Assembly: GCA_900312665.1 (NCBI GenBank)
Contig: ONZQ02000001.1
Coordinates: 1,206,338-1,270,337 of the forward strand
DNA from: Cephalotrichum gorgonifer
Taxonomy: Eukaryota; Ascomycota; Sordariomycetes; Microascales; Microascaceae
DNA length: 64,000 bases
Direction: 5' to 3'
The notes under the pieces were generated by a model. It did no database searches. It was not told the origin of the DNA and saw only the letters and a list, made by a program, of their open reading frames with translations. The translations under genes and the position numbers were made by a program. The number at the start of each line of letters is the position of its first letter. The first letter of the stretch is position 1. Below, piece after piece: positions 54,555 through 64,000 of the stretch.

Positions 54555-55463
54555 ACAATTAGAGAGTAGATCAGACCCGAAAGGAAACTGGACTAGAAGC
54601 GTCTCTTTTGTCGACTGTTTATACAATAACCATCTGTGCTATACTCAATCTAACATTTTAACTATTACATTATGCATTGCATGCTCCGTCGCGGTGGATG
54701 GCTGTGCAAGGCTTCGCCTGCTTGCTGTTGCGTGTTTCTCATGTCCGGTGGAGGCTGCTTCGACTATGTATACCACAAGTACGGCAGCATAATAGTTCTC
54801 TGTTCACATCCCGACGTGGATATAAAAATCGGGGGTTTGCCAGGTTGGGACTATTCTGTCAACGTACCCAAGCTGCCTTAGAGCTATGGCTACTGTGGAC
54901 TCCTCCCACATCCCGTCCCCCATTGGCATCTCGGCCGGCCGTAGGGGGCGGAGGTCCTCTAGGTACTATCTAGATCACGGAAAATGCATGTATTTCCTTA
55001 GTTTTGTTTGTATTGAGGATCTATCTACGTAGCTACAGAACATACAAAGCACACCTACCCGCCGTCCATCCCACCCACAATACATATCCAGACCCAAATC
55101 CCACATGGCGCCAGAACCAGAATAGAAAAACATGACGCGAATCAGAAAATATCATACGCAGAATCAAAGGCATCCATCGTTCAACGAGTTAAAGTCTCAA
55201 AAATTATGGTCTGAGAAACCTCGACTTTCTTCAAGGAATATCCGTACAAGTCCCCCAATCTCCCCAAAACGCCAGTCCCCCACACCCAGCCGCCACTATT
55301 AACAAGAGAAGGAAAGAAAAAAAGAGAAAGGGAAAGGTGTTGTCCCTCGATGTGCAGAGGGCAAGTAGGCCCAGCGTTACAAAAAAAATATGTACAAATG
55401 AAAAGGAAAATGAACCAAAAAAAATACGACGCCGTGAAGAAAAAAGAAAGGGCACCCAAAGTC
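54555..55463. other. Convergent intergenic region
   Basis: The 3' flanks of atp4 and the Src1/Heh gene. A purine/A-rich stretch at 55305-55450 fits the 3' UTR of the minus-strand gene. No other gene is seen. Confidence 0.45.
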
Positions 55464-57597
55464 TTAGTAAATGGGCCTGGACTCCTCCCACTTCGAATGC
55501 GCCTTCTCCCTCTGCTCGGGCGTGTCTTCGGTCTTGACGTCCGCGCCCCACGAGACCCTCCCACTCTTCCGCCTCCTCGCGCCATCGCCCGACATGGGTC
55601 CGATCCACTCCCACGCGCGGCCTACCTCCCCGTTCCGTCCCTCGCGCTGGCTCGTGCGGACGTTGCTATTCTGCTCAACGACCGCCCGGACGCGCTTCCA
55701 GATCCTCTCCCTAGCCGAGAGGGAGTGGATAGACCGCAGGACGTCGTCGCGGAGGTTCGGGAGGAACAGCCAGGGGTCATCAAGGTCCTCCTCGCCGAGC
55801 CCCTTCTGCTTGGAGAGGCGGTCAAGCACGAGGTCGACGAGGCCAGGGATCTTCGCCGCGGTGGCTCGCTCGGCGAGGTACCGCGACCGCGCGTAGAGCG
55901 CGGTAATGATAACGGCAATCACAGCTCCAATTGAGAGGCGATGTCGTTCCAATCCGTTGACGATGGACCGTTTGACCGCACACGTGAGGGGAAGGCGAGC
56001 GAGAGAGGTGGAAGAGAGGTACGTGTTTGGAACACCTCCGGAATCGGTTTTTCTACAGGAGGCGCAGAGGATCTGGTTAGTTGTTGTCAGAATAAGAATA
56101 TATTTTAAGTTGCCTTTCTCTTTCGAGTCTGGTAGCGCTCAAGGTAGGACAGGGGAAAGAGGGGGGGGAAGACACTTACTCAACCACTTCAACCTCATCT
56201 CTATCCTTCACCTCACCTAGGGCCGCGGCCCAAAGGTCGTCAAAGTCTTGCTTGTTGAGGCGCTTGTTTCGCTTCCGGCTAACGGTTTCTTTGAGCTCCT
56301 CAACTTCGACCTCGGGCGTTGCGACGAGCTCGCCCTGCTCGGTGGTGGTCTCGCCGCACTCAAACTGGGCACGTCGCTCACGGAGTTCCTCAACAGCCTT
56401 GTCGGCAACGGCCTTGACCCGGCGAGCCTTTTCCCCATCCGGCTTACAGGTGGGAGGGAGCGGGATCAAACCACCAGCGGCCAGCGGGTGGTGCTCAAGA
56501 ATGAAGTCGGGCTCGCAGCGGGCCTCGAAGTTTCCGTAGCAGTAGGCGTGCTGCGGGCATGGCTCGCACTGAGGCTCGACAAATGGAACAGCCCAGTCGG
56601 GAAGGGGGACTTCGGGGGGCAAGAGCTGGGTTGCCGGCCGACCAAGGCCGCAGTAACCGACAGCGATCTTCTCTTGTCTGTACCAAGCCCCATAGGCTGC
56701 GAGTAGAGAGACAAAGAGCACCGTGAGAGGCGTAGCGAGATTGACACGCCTGCTGGAGCGGGTTTTCGGTCGGGTGACAGTGTCAGTTTGGCGCTGGGAC
56801 GCCCATTCCTGCTGCAATTCCAACTGTTCCTCGGGTGTAAACTCCTCGCCAGGATCGAGGTCGGGTAGCTCAGAGGTTTGCCTGCGACCAGCGTTGCTCG
56901 TTGGCCGTTCGTAGGCACGGACGTCGCGCTCGTCTTCTTCAGTCGAGTAAGCAGGCGTCTCGGTTTGCCTCCTCCTCGTGGACCTGGGCGCCTTGACACT
57001 TTCCCCTCCAGCTGTCCTCCTGCGACCGTTGGGGGTCTTCGGCAGCCTAGCGGAGGGTGGGGGGCTTCCGCTCTGGAAGGGATTGTCGCTGGAGAAGACA
57101 CTCTCCTCGGTCATCTCGCGCCCGAACTCCTCATCTTCCGGCTCCTCGGACTTTATCCGTGGCGTCACGGTACGGCGAGATTGGCGCGGGGTATCGATGT
57201 CAAAGGTCTGGGTAAGCTGTCGGCTGGATGATCGCGTCGACCGGGAGTACGGGCTAGCGAGAGGTTCATCGAGCTCTTCGGACTTAACGCGAGCTGTGGC
57301 TGACTTCCTTGGCGACCTCGACCGCGCAGCAGACTTTGGCACCTCCAGGTGTGTGTCCTCATCTGCGCCGGCATTCACAATGCCCATACTCGATCGCTTG
57401 GCCCGAGCATGGCGCGCCAGGATCTTCTTCGCCTGTGGGACAATCTCCTCCTCGAACAGCTCGACCAGTTGCGATTTTTTGGCCGTAGACGGATACTGGA
57501 TATTGTGCTTGACCAGGATCGACCGAAGGCGAGGTACCGTCATCGACCGAGGGTCGAAGTCCTCTTGGAGGTAGTCTGGGCTCTCCGAATCCGACAT
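55464..57597 (-). CDS. Inner nuclear membrane protein, Src1/Heh (Lem2/Man1) family
   Basis: LEM-like protein tethering chromatin to the inner nuclear membrane. Exons 57597-56180 and 56052-55464 encode 668 residues. The N-terminal HeH fold is at about 5-50 (YLQEDFDPRSMTVPRLRSIL then HNIQYPSTAKKSQLVELFEE). A long Ser/Arg-rich linker with basic patches suits nuclear import. The first transmembrane helix is LATPLTVLFVSLLAAYGAWY. The Cys-rich lumenal part contains GYCGLGRP and CEPCPQHAYCYGNFEARC. The Man1-Src1 C-terminal domain follows, with STSLARLPLTCAVKRSIV and a second helix LSIGAVIAVIITALYARSRY. At the 3' splice site two AG candidates occur; the downstream one (exon from 56052) keeps the frame, while the one at 56073 breaks it. 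It diverges from coq6. Heh1 and Heh2 types cannot be told apart here. Confidence 0.88.
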
Positions 57598-58279
57598 TTC
57601 GCAGTGTAGTGCGGAGTGGTGAGGGCGATCAAGTCGTTTGGTTGGTTGTCGTGATGAGGCGAATGGTGCTGCGCAGGCGGCAGGTGGCGCTGAAGGTCGC
57701 GGGGTTCGTGGCCGTGTCTTACAGCAGATACCCGCGCATATACGACCGGGAGCGCAACGGGGTATGATGCGACAAAGGGACGGCGCACAGGTGAAAAAAG
57801 AATACAACCCTTGGCTGAAATCAACCAAAGCGATTCTCGTGGATAGCCAGCGATGACGATGACGATCCTTTCGACGGTTCTTTGTTTGAGGAAGAAATCC
57901 GGATTGACGCAACGACGACGTGTTTATCATAAAACTCCACGCAAATACTACACCATAGTGCCGGGGCAACGGCTGTAGGTGGACCCGATGTTTGAAGGGG
58001 CACGTGCACGTTTGATGACAAATGTATGTGGCAAGTTATCGTGGCGTGGAGAGAGGCAGCCCACTATTATCACATCTGACACCAGCTGTCCATAAGCTAC
58101 GCCCAATTTCGTAATCGTGTGGGTCCATACTACGACGGTGGGATGACATTCAGAAACTCCAAAGAGCGCAATGATAATGGTGTTCAGCAAGAAGGTTCCC
58201 TTTGTCAACCCCTTCTGACCCGAAACGAAGTCAATTGGGTTGTAATTGATCCACCTGTTTCCCTGAAGCTCGCGACAAC
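57598..58279. promoter_or_regulatory. Divergent promoter region, Src1/Heh and coq6
   Basis: A 682-bp spacer without a gene. An 8-bp palindrome GCACGTGC containing CACGTG lies at 58000-58007; it does not share the flanks of the 15-mer at 53430 and 61771. Confidence 0.45.
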
Positions 58280-59825
58280 ATGTCCGGCCGCCTCCTTCTC
58301 CCGGGAACCCGGTTTGTCTGCAGGCGCTGTACCACGCAGCTCCGGGCCCGCGCGCCGAGATTCTACAGTACCACCACGAGCTCGGCCGTGCCTGACATCT
58401 ACGATGTAGTGTGTGTGGGAGGAGGCCCCGCCGGTCTTAGTCTGCTAACTGCCCTCCGTACGTTTGCGTATTCGATCTGGGAACATCCATCATATCATGG
58501 GCTGCTACTAATATTCAACCTTCCGTCCAGGAGCAAACCCTCTTACATCCGGCCTCCGAGTGGCCTTGGTTGAGGCTCAGGATTTGAAGAAGCTCGCCGA
58601 CTGGTCCCTACCGTCCGACGAGTTCTCGAACCGATGCAGCTCCCTGACCCCGTCCTCGGCGCAGTACCTCAACGACATCGGCGCCTGGACGCACATCAAG
58701 CGGGACAGGGTCCAGGAATACCAGCACATGCAGGTCTGGGACGGCGTATCCGGCGCAAACATAGAATTCGACCTACCCGCGAACTCCAAGCCCGGAAGCG
58801 CCATCGCGTACATGACCGAGAACCTGAACCTCACGTCTGGCCTCCTGCGCCGCATGCATGAGCTGGGTGGCATATCCATCTTTGACAACTCCAGGGTGGA
58901 GGATATTGCGTTCGGAGAGGAGACGGAGGAATTGGACTTGAAGGAATGGCCCGTGGTCCAGCTGTCGAGCGGGAAGAAGCTCTGGGCGAGACTACTTGTT
59001 GGCGCGGATGGCGCCAATAGTCCCGTGCGGTCCTTCGCCGAGATCCCCGCTCGTGGCTGGGCCTATAACCGGCACGGCGTCGTCGCGACGCTACGGATCG
59101 AGGATGACGGCTTCGGCGGACACGGCCCCAAGACCGCGTACCAGCGCTTCCTCCCCACGGGACCCATCGCCATGCTGCCCCTACCAGGCAACCTGGCGAC
59201 GCTAGTCTGGTCCACGACGCCGGAGAACGCCGCGCGCCTAAAGCGCCTCGCCCCCGCGGACTTCGTGGCGCTCGTAAACGCGGGATTCCGCCTCAGCCCT
59301 GTCGATCTGAAGTACATGCACGGAATCCAGTCCGGCCAGGTCGACGAGCTCGACTGGCGCCTCCCGCACACGCCCTTCAACCCCTCGGCCGTCCCCCAGC
59401 CCGTGACCGGCGTGCAGGAGGGCACCGTCGCGTCGTTCCCGCTCCGCCTCCAGCATGCGGATACCTACATCGGCGAGCGCGTAGCTCTCGTCGGCGATGC
59501 CGCGCATACGATCCACCCGCTAGCCGGCCAGGGCCTTAACCAGGGCCAGGGCGACATCCAGGCCCTCGTTCGAGCCATCTCATCCGCCGTCTCGCACGGC
59601 CAGGACATTGGCACACAAATGGCTCTCGAGCCGTACAACGCGGAGCGCTACGCCGCGAACCACGCCCTGCTTGGCGTGTGCGACAAGCTACACAAGATCT
59701 ACTCGTTTGGCAGTGGTCCGCTTGTGCCGCTCCGGTCATTTGGCCTCAACGCGGTGAACGCAATGAGGCCCGTGAAGGACTTCCTGATGGGCCAGGCTTC
59801 TGGCAGCGGGATGAAGCTGTTCTAG
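58280..59825 (+). CDS. coq6: Ubiquinone biosynthesis monooxygenase Coq6
   Basis: Flavin-dependent monooxygenase hydroxylating the ubiquinone ring precursor, matrix face of the inner mitochondrial membrane. Exons 58280-58457 and 58531-59825 (GTACGT donor, CCAG acceptor) encode 490 residues. The N-terminus is an Arg-rich presequence (RLLLPGTRFVCRRCTTQLRARAPRF). The FAD dinucleotide motif DVVCVGGGPAGLSLLTAL ends exon 1. Later come LVGADGANSPVR and the second FAD motif LVGDAAHTIHPLAGQGLNQG (about 380-398). Length and motif order match Coq6. It converges with the complex I 49-kDa gene only 251 bp away. Confidence 0.94.
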
Positions 59826-60076
59826 AGTGGGAGAGGGGAAAGCTTCCAGTCTTACCTGTACTATATAAATCACCCCAACGGTTCTCCGTTGTGTACAATA
59901 ATAATAGACTCCCCAAAACATTGGTGTTGGAAGCCGTCGTTTTAGATAACAAAGCAAAAAGGCGAGTGATATATACGGCTGTCTCCTTGTTTCTGCTCTA
60001 TGTTACACAACAGGACACCGAGTCTCCGTTCCTAATTTCTCTAATAACTCTCATTCTTCTTCCACCTCTAATTCTT

Positions 60077-61572
60077 CTACCTATCAACCTCACCTGTAAC
60101 TCATCGTTAGCTCTGGCCTGCGGGATGCTGGGTGGAAGAGGTTTGACTTACCGAACACGAGATCCATAGTACCGATAACAGCCACGGCGTCAGCCAGCAG
60201 ATGGCCCTTCGCAACGTGGTCGAAGCCACCAAGGTGGGCGAAACCAGGGGCCCTAATGTGGCACCTGTACGGCCTCTCAGAACCGTCACTTACGACGTAC
60301 ACACCCATCTCGCCCTTGGGGGCCTCAATGGCCGAGTAGGTCTCGCCAGGGGGGACGGAGTAGCCCTTGGTGTAGAGGAGGAAGTGGTGGATAAGCGCCT
60401 CCATGTTCTCCTTCATCGCGGTCCGCGGGGGAGGGGAAATCTTGTAGTCCTCGACACGGACAGGGCCGGCGGGCATCTGGTTGAGACACTGGTGGATGAT
60501 TCTCAGCGACTGGCGGAACTCCTCCATACGGCAGAGGTACCGGTCGTAGCAGTCACCGTTGACACCGACGGGGACGTCGAACTCGACCTTGTCGTAGGCG
60601 TCATACGGCTGGCTCTTGCGGATGTCCCACGGCACACCAGATCCTCGGAGCATGACTCCACTGAAGGAGAGGTTGAGAGCATCAGCGGCGGTGACGACAC
60701 CGACGCCCGCTAGACGGTCCTTCCAGATACGGTTGTCCGTAAGCATCTCCTCGGTCTCGTCGAGCCTGTCGCCGAATTGCGTCGCCCACTGATAGATGTC
60801 GTCGAGCAGGCCAGCGGGGATATCTTGGTGGACGCCGCCGGGCCGGACGTAGGCGGCGTGGAGACGGGCACCGGATACACGCTCATAGAATTCCTGCGCC
60901 CGTCCCGTTAGCTACCAACCCGCTAGTGTCATAGGATTGCAAACTCATATCACCTACCATGAGCTTCTCTCGCTCTTCGAATCCCCACAGGAAAGGGGTA
61001 AGGGCGCCGACGTCCATGGCGTGGGAAAGGACGGACATGAGATGGTTGAGCACACGGGTGATCTCTCCGAACATAGTCCGGATGTACTTGGCCCTTTCGG
61101 GGATCTCAACGTTCAGGAGCTTCTCGACGGCGAGAGAGAAGCACTGCTCGTTCGTCATCATGGAGACGTAGTCGAGACGGTCGAAGTAGGGGAGCGCCTG
61201 GAGGTAAGTCTTGTACTCGATCAACTTCTCCGTCCCGCGGTGCAGAAGTCCGACGTGGGGATCCGCGCGGATGATCTCCTCTCCGTTGATCTCGAGAATT
61301 AGTCGCAGCACGCCGTGGGCGGCGGGATGCTGAGGACCGAAGTTGACGGTGTAATGCCTGACCTTGCGCTTCTCAACGTTCTCAATGGGGCCCTGGTCCT
61401 CGGAGAAGTTCTCGTCAGCGGGGACGAGCCTGGTCCCAAGGTCCTGAGGCATCGCATATCTCCGTAGAGCTGTCGTCGAGAGGGGTCGCGAGATGATGGG
61501 TCGGGCTGCTTGTCGGAGGCAGAGGCGTTTGGCGCTGTGGCCAGCCAGCCTGGAGAACGTCGACATGGACAT
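60077..61572 (-). CDS. NADH:ubiquinone oxidoreductase 49 kDa subunit (NDUFS2)
   Basis: Core subunit of respiratory complex I in the peripheral arm, contributing to the quinone site. Exons 61572-60958, 60893-60152 and 60093-60077 encode 457 residues. The presequence is Arg/Ser-rich (MSMSTFSRLAGHSAKRLCLRQ). The mature part includes the conserved NFGPQHPAAHGVLRL, HVGLLHRGTEKLIEYKT, FDRLDYVSMMTNEQ, RGSGVPWDIRKSQPYDAYD and GTMDLVFGEVDR at the end. The last exon is only 17 nt (completing Gly, then EVDR and stop), using donor GTAAGT and acceptor ACAG; without it the frame runs into intron sequence. The first donor is GTAGGT. It diverges from the RPAC1 gene. Confidence 0.94.
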
Positions 61573-62010
61573 GATTAAGGTGTGGGAGGAGCGGAGAGGG
61601 GTATGTGATCGGGTGGGCGAGGACGCGCTCCTAGGAAAAGCCCTTCCGCGAGATCAATTGATCTGTATCCGGTGTGACGTTTGTATCGAAGCTTCCGGAC
61701 TACTACCAGCTCGGCTCATGAAATTGCGTCTATTGTTCGACAGATTCTCGAGGAGTGGAGGTTTCCCGGTAAAATATCACGTGACCACTGGCCTATGAGA
61801 TGGCCAGACTTAATAATGGGCTGCGAGTGCTGGAGGAACCCCCTGGTGTGTCGATAGGACCCACCCCTCCACTTTCCTCCCTTGCCTCTTATCGATCTTG
61901 ACTGGAGGGGTCGGTCAAAAAATTTCCTGGCACATCGTTATCGACGGCACACACAGCAATCCCTACACACACCGCTCGTCACGATCAGCTCGCCAGGCTC
62001 AATTGCCGAT
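61573..62010. promoter_or_regulatory. Bidirectional promoter region, NDUFS2 and RPAC1
   Basis: A 438-bp spacer between divergent ATGs, with AAAATATCACGTGAC at 61771-61785, near the middle (about 200-225 bp from each ATG). The identical 15-mer is in the noc4/atp4 promoter. Confidence 0.6.
61771..61785 (+). promoter_or_regulatory. CACGTG E-box in conserved 15-mer
   Basis: Identical to 53430-53444 over 15 bases, with the palindromic core TCACGTGA. Confidence 0.55.
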
Positions 62011-63203
62011 ATGTCGCCCCATAGGACCCCCAGTGCAGCGGAATTGGAGCAGAGGAGGGTATGTTCTTTCCAATTGCCGCCATATCAATTGGGGGTCTCT
62101 CAAACTAACATTCGGACGACCAGATAATCGGTATCAACGCGGAAACAGTCACCCATGGAGCCTCTACCGACTTCCCCGGTCACTACTACGGCGAGGACCA
62201 CAGCTTCAGCATTGAGGAGTTCAAGCGAAACCTCTCGATAGAAGTGCACCATAACACACCTCACGACCTCTCCTTCTCCCTCGTCGGTGTCGATGCCTCC
62301 ATCGCCAACGCCCTCCGCCGAATCCTAATCTCCGAGATCGAGACCCTCGCGATCGAGACCGTCTTTGTAGAGGACAACACCTCCGTGATCCACGATGAGG
62401 TCCTCTCCCACAGGCTGGGCCTCATCCCTTTCAAGGGCGGAAAGGAGGGGCTCCGGGATTTCCTCAAGGAGTACAAGAAGCCCGGCCCCGGCGAGGACCC
62501 CTTCGCGACCTCCTTCGACTGGAACACTGTCAGCCTGTCCCTGAACGTCGAGTGCACCTACAACCAGGACGCGGAAGAGGGTGAGACGGACCTGGACATG
62601 CTCCACAACAACCGCAGCGTCTACGCGAGGGACATCGTCTTCGCCCCCAACGGTCGACAGGCGGAGTACTTCTCAGGCGAGAATGCCATAGCGCCCGTCA
62701 ACCCGGACATCCTCATCGCTAAGCTGCGGCCCGGCCAGAGGATCGCGGTCGAGATGCACATGCACAAGGGAGTTGGCTCCGACCACGCCAAGTTCTCGCC
62801 CGTCGCGACGGCGTCGTACCGCCTCATGCCCGTCATCAACATCCTGCGGCCCATCCTCGGTGACGACGCGAAGAAGTTCCAGAAGTGCTTCCCCGAGGGC
62901 GTCATCGGCCTCGAGAAGGTTACGAGGAAGGAGGCGGCGCAGGTCGGGAGTGGATACGAGAACCACGAGGGCGAGGACAAGGCGGTTGTCAAGGACGCCA
63001 TGAAGGACACCGTGAGCCGCGAGTGCCTGCGGCACGCCGAGTTCGAGGGGAAGGTCAAGCTTGGTAGGAAGAGGGACCACTTCATCTTTGGGATTGAGAG
63101 TACAGGGCAGTGGGACAGCGACGAGCTCTTCCTGGAGTCGATTCGCGTGCTGAAGAAGAAGTGTCTTGCAATGGAACGGCAGGTGGTTTTCATGGCCAGG
63201 TGA
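62011..63203 (+). CDS. rpc40: DNA-directed RNA polymerases I and III subunit RPAC1 (Rpc40)
   Basis: Alpha-like assembly subunit shared by RNA polymerases I and III, nuclear. Exons 62011-62058 and 62124-63203 (GTATGT donor, CCAG acceptor) encode 375 residues. The first exon gives MSPHRTPSAAELEQRR, and exon 2 continues IIGINAETVTHGASTDFPGH, matching the family N-terminus. Further motifs are FSLVGVDASIANALRRILIS (alpha-motif), NTSVIHDEVLSHRLGLIP, SVYARDIVFAPNG and VEMHMHKGVGSDHAKFSPVA. The C-terminus has the dimerisation helices with ESTGQWDSDELFLESIRVL. It converges with uba3, 239 bp away, and shares its promoter region with a complex I gene. Confidence 0.94.
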
Positions 63204-63442
63204 AAATGGAAGCAGCCTACGGTTGTTGTGCTTGTGGCAAGCTTACCCGCGTCAAAATGTCTAGAACGACGGCCGAGAGACCATGGTACCCAGCGATGTC
63301 CTTTCCTGTACGATAGTTTGATAGATTTACAATGCCGAAATGATACCAACGAGTTGCGCCGGTCCGATCCGATGCGTGCTCGCACGCGGGTGTATATTAC
63401 GCCTGCCACAAGAAAGTAACGCTCTCCTTGTCGAATGGATGT

Positions 63443-64000
63443 CTATGCTGCCTTGAACTTGAAGAAGTAGTTGAACTCCAGTGCGAAGGCAGGATCCGTA
63501 ACCACCAACGCCTGCCCCTCCTCGATCGCAAGGTCTCTCAACGTCTTATCCAAGTTCGGCCTCGTCTGCTGCTCCAGGCTTGCGGGGGACTGCATATAGA
63601 GCGTCTTGCCCTGTACCCTCAGCGATGGCTTCTTCAACTGCGCCTCCGGCCTCACGGCGAAGGACTCTACGAGGTCACCGAGAAGCATGTCTTGGTCCAC
63701 CTCAAGAGGTCGCGAGCCCGAGTTGCACACGGGACAGTCGTCTTTCCTCTCGTGGGAATAGGTGTAGGTGTAGATAGAGTCGTTGCCGGAGTACATCATG
63801 TAGTTGTCTTCCATGCCCAGGGCCGGGGCGGCGCTGGTGGCTAGCTTGAAGGCTTCGTTGCAGCAGGCGGCAGCGATGATGGCATTCGTCGATGCGATGG
63901 CAGGGATGATATTCTTGACGACGCCCTGAGTTAGGGAGTACGTCACGCCGGGAATGTTGAACTCGGAGGCGCGCTCGAGAGCCCTTTGGTACAGCCAGGT
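63443..64000 (-). CDS. uba3: NEDD8-activating enzyme E1 catalytic subunit Uba3 (3' part, cut by window edge)
   Basis: Catalytic half of the heterodimeric E1 that activates NEDD8/Rub1 for cullin modification. Only the C-terminal 185 residues are in the window; the 5' part lies beyond 64000. The frame enters as TWLYQRALERASEF, then VTYSLTQGVVKNIIPAIAS, STNAIIAAACCNEAFKLAT and the zinc-binding CPVC of the adenylation domain (the partner cysteines lie upstream). The end is the ubiquitin-fold E2-binding domain, with MLLGDLVESFAV and ALVVTDPAFALEFNYFF. The stop is at 63443-63445. The active-site cysteine is not in the window. Confidence 0.92.
   Translation of the reverse strand, partial: TWLYQRALERASEFNIPGVTYSLTQGVVKNIIPAIASTNAIIAAACCNEAFKLATSAAPALGMEDNYMMYSGNDSIYTYTYSHERKDDCPVCNSGSRPLEVDQDMLLGDLVESFAVRPEAQLKKPSLRVQGKTLYMQSPASLEQQTRPNLDKTLRDLAIEEGQALVVTDPAFALEFNYFFKFKAA

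Noticed and set aside
56053..56073. Upstream acceptor for exon 2 of the Src1/Heh gene (exon from 56072)
   Set aside because: It puts the conserved Man1-Src1 C-terminal region out of frame; the acceptor ending at 56053 restores it.
1..64000. tRNA, rRNA or CRISPR features
   Set aside because: I scanned for GTTCGA-type B boxes with matching arms and for regular spacer-repeat arrays and found none convincing.

Overview
The window is nuclear DNA from a filamentous ascomycete (Pezizomycotina, most likely Sordariomycetes). The evidence is short introns (about 50-260 bp) with GTRAGT-type donors, CTAAC/CTAAT branch sites and YAG acceptors, a Zn2Cys6 regulator, and fungal-type Prp4, Mnr2, Noc4, Src1/Heh and Coq6 proteins. 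Species cannot be fixed from the sequence alone. I support 20 complete protein genes, one conserved-looking hypothetical gene included, plus one gene cut by the right edge. I saw no tRNA, rRNA, CRISPR array or transposase gene. Exon coordinates were read by eye from splice signals, reading frame and family conservation.

Region by region: 0.9-5.3 kb pyruvate carboxylase, with very small 5' exons; 5.9-7.4 kb a Pch1/cyclin T-like cyclin (minus). 8.1-16.6 kb is an accessory-looking block: a regulator with two tandem Zn2Cys6 clusters, a secreted GH3 glycosidase (minus) and an intronless, bacterial-looking sulfatase. The last two diverge from a 1.1 kb spacer holding three copies of GTCGG-N2-GTCGG. 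16.8-17.0 kb carries a MITE-like inverted repeat. 17.2-21.6 kb encodes splicing factor Prp4 and an S6-kinase-like AGC kinase. A 4.9 kb gene-free stretch precedes a DOMON/cytochrome b561 membrane protein (26.5-28.0 kb). 29.2-37.2 kb holds SmB, ribosomal protein L11, ATP synthase alpha and NAD(P)HX dehydratase. A hypothetical protein (37.6-39.2 kb) is followed by 8.4 kb without a convincing gene, enriched in the octamer TACGAGTA.

47.6-64 kb is dense housekeeping DNA: an Mnr2/CorA Mg2+ transporter, Noc4 diverging from Atp4, Src1/Heh diverging from Coq6, the complex I 49-kDa subunit diverging from RPAC1 (Pol I/III), and the 3' part of the NEDD8 E1 subunit Uba3.

Two themes stand out. The regulator-GH3-sulfatase block looks like a small co-regulated unit for a sulfated or otherwise decorated glycan. 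In the right-hand part, two divergent promoters each join a respiratory gene to a ribosome-biogenesis gene and share an identical 15-mer around TCACGTGA.
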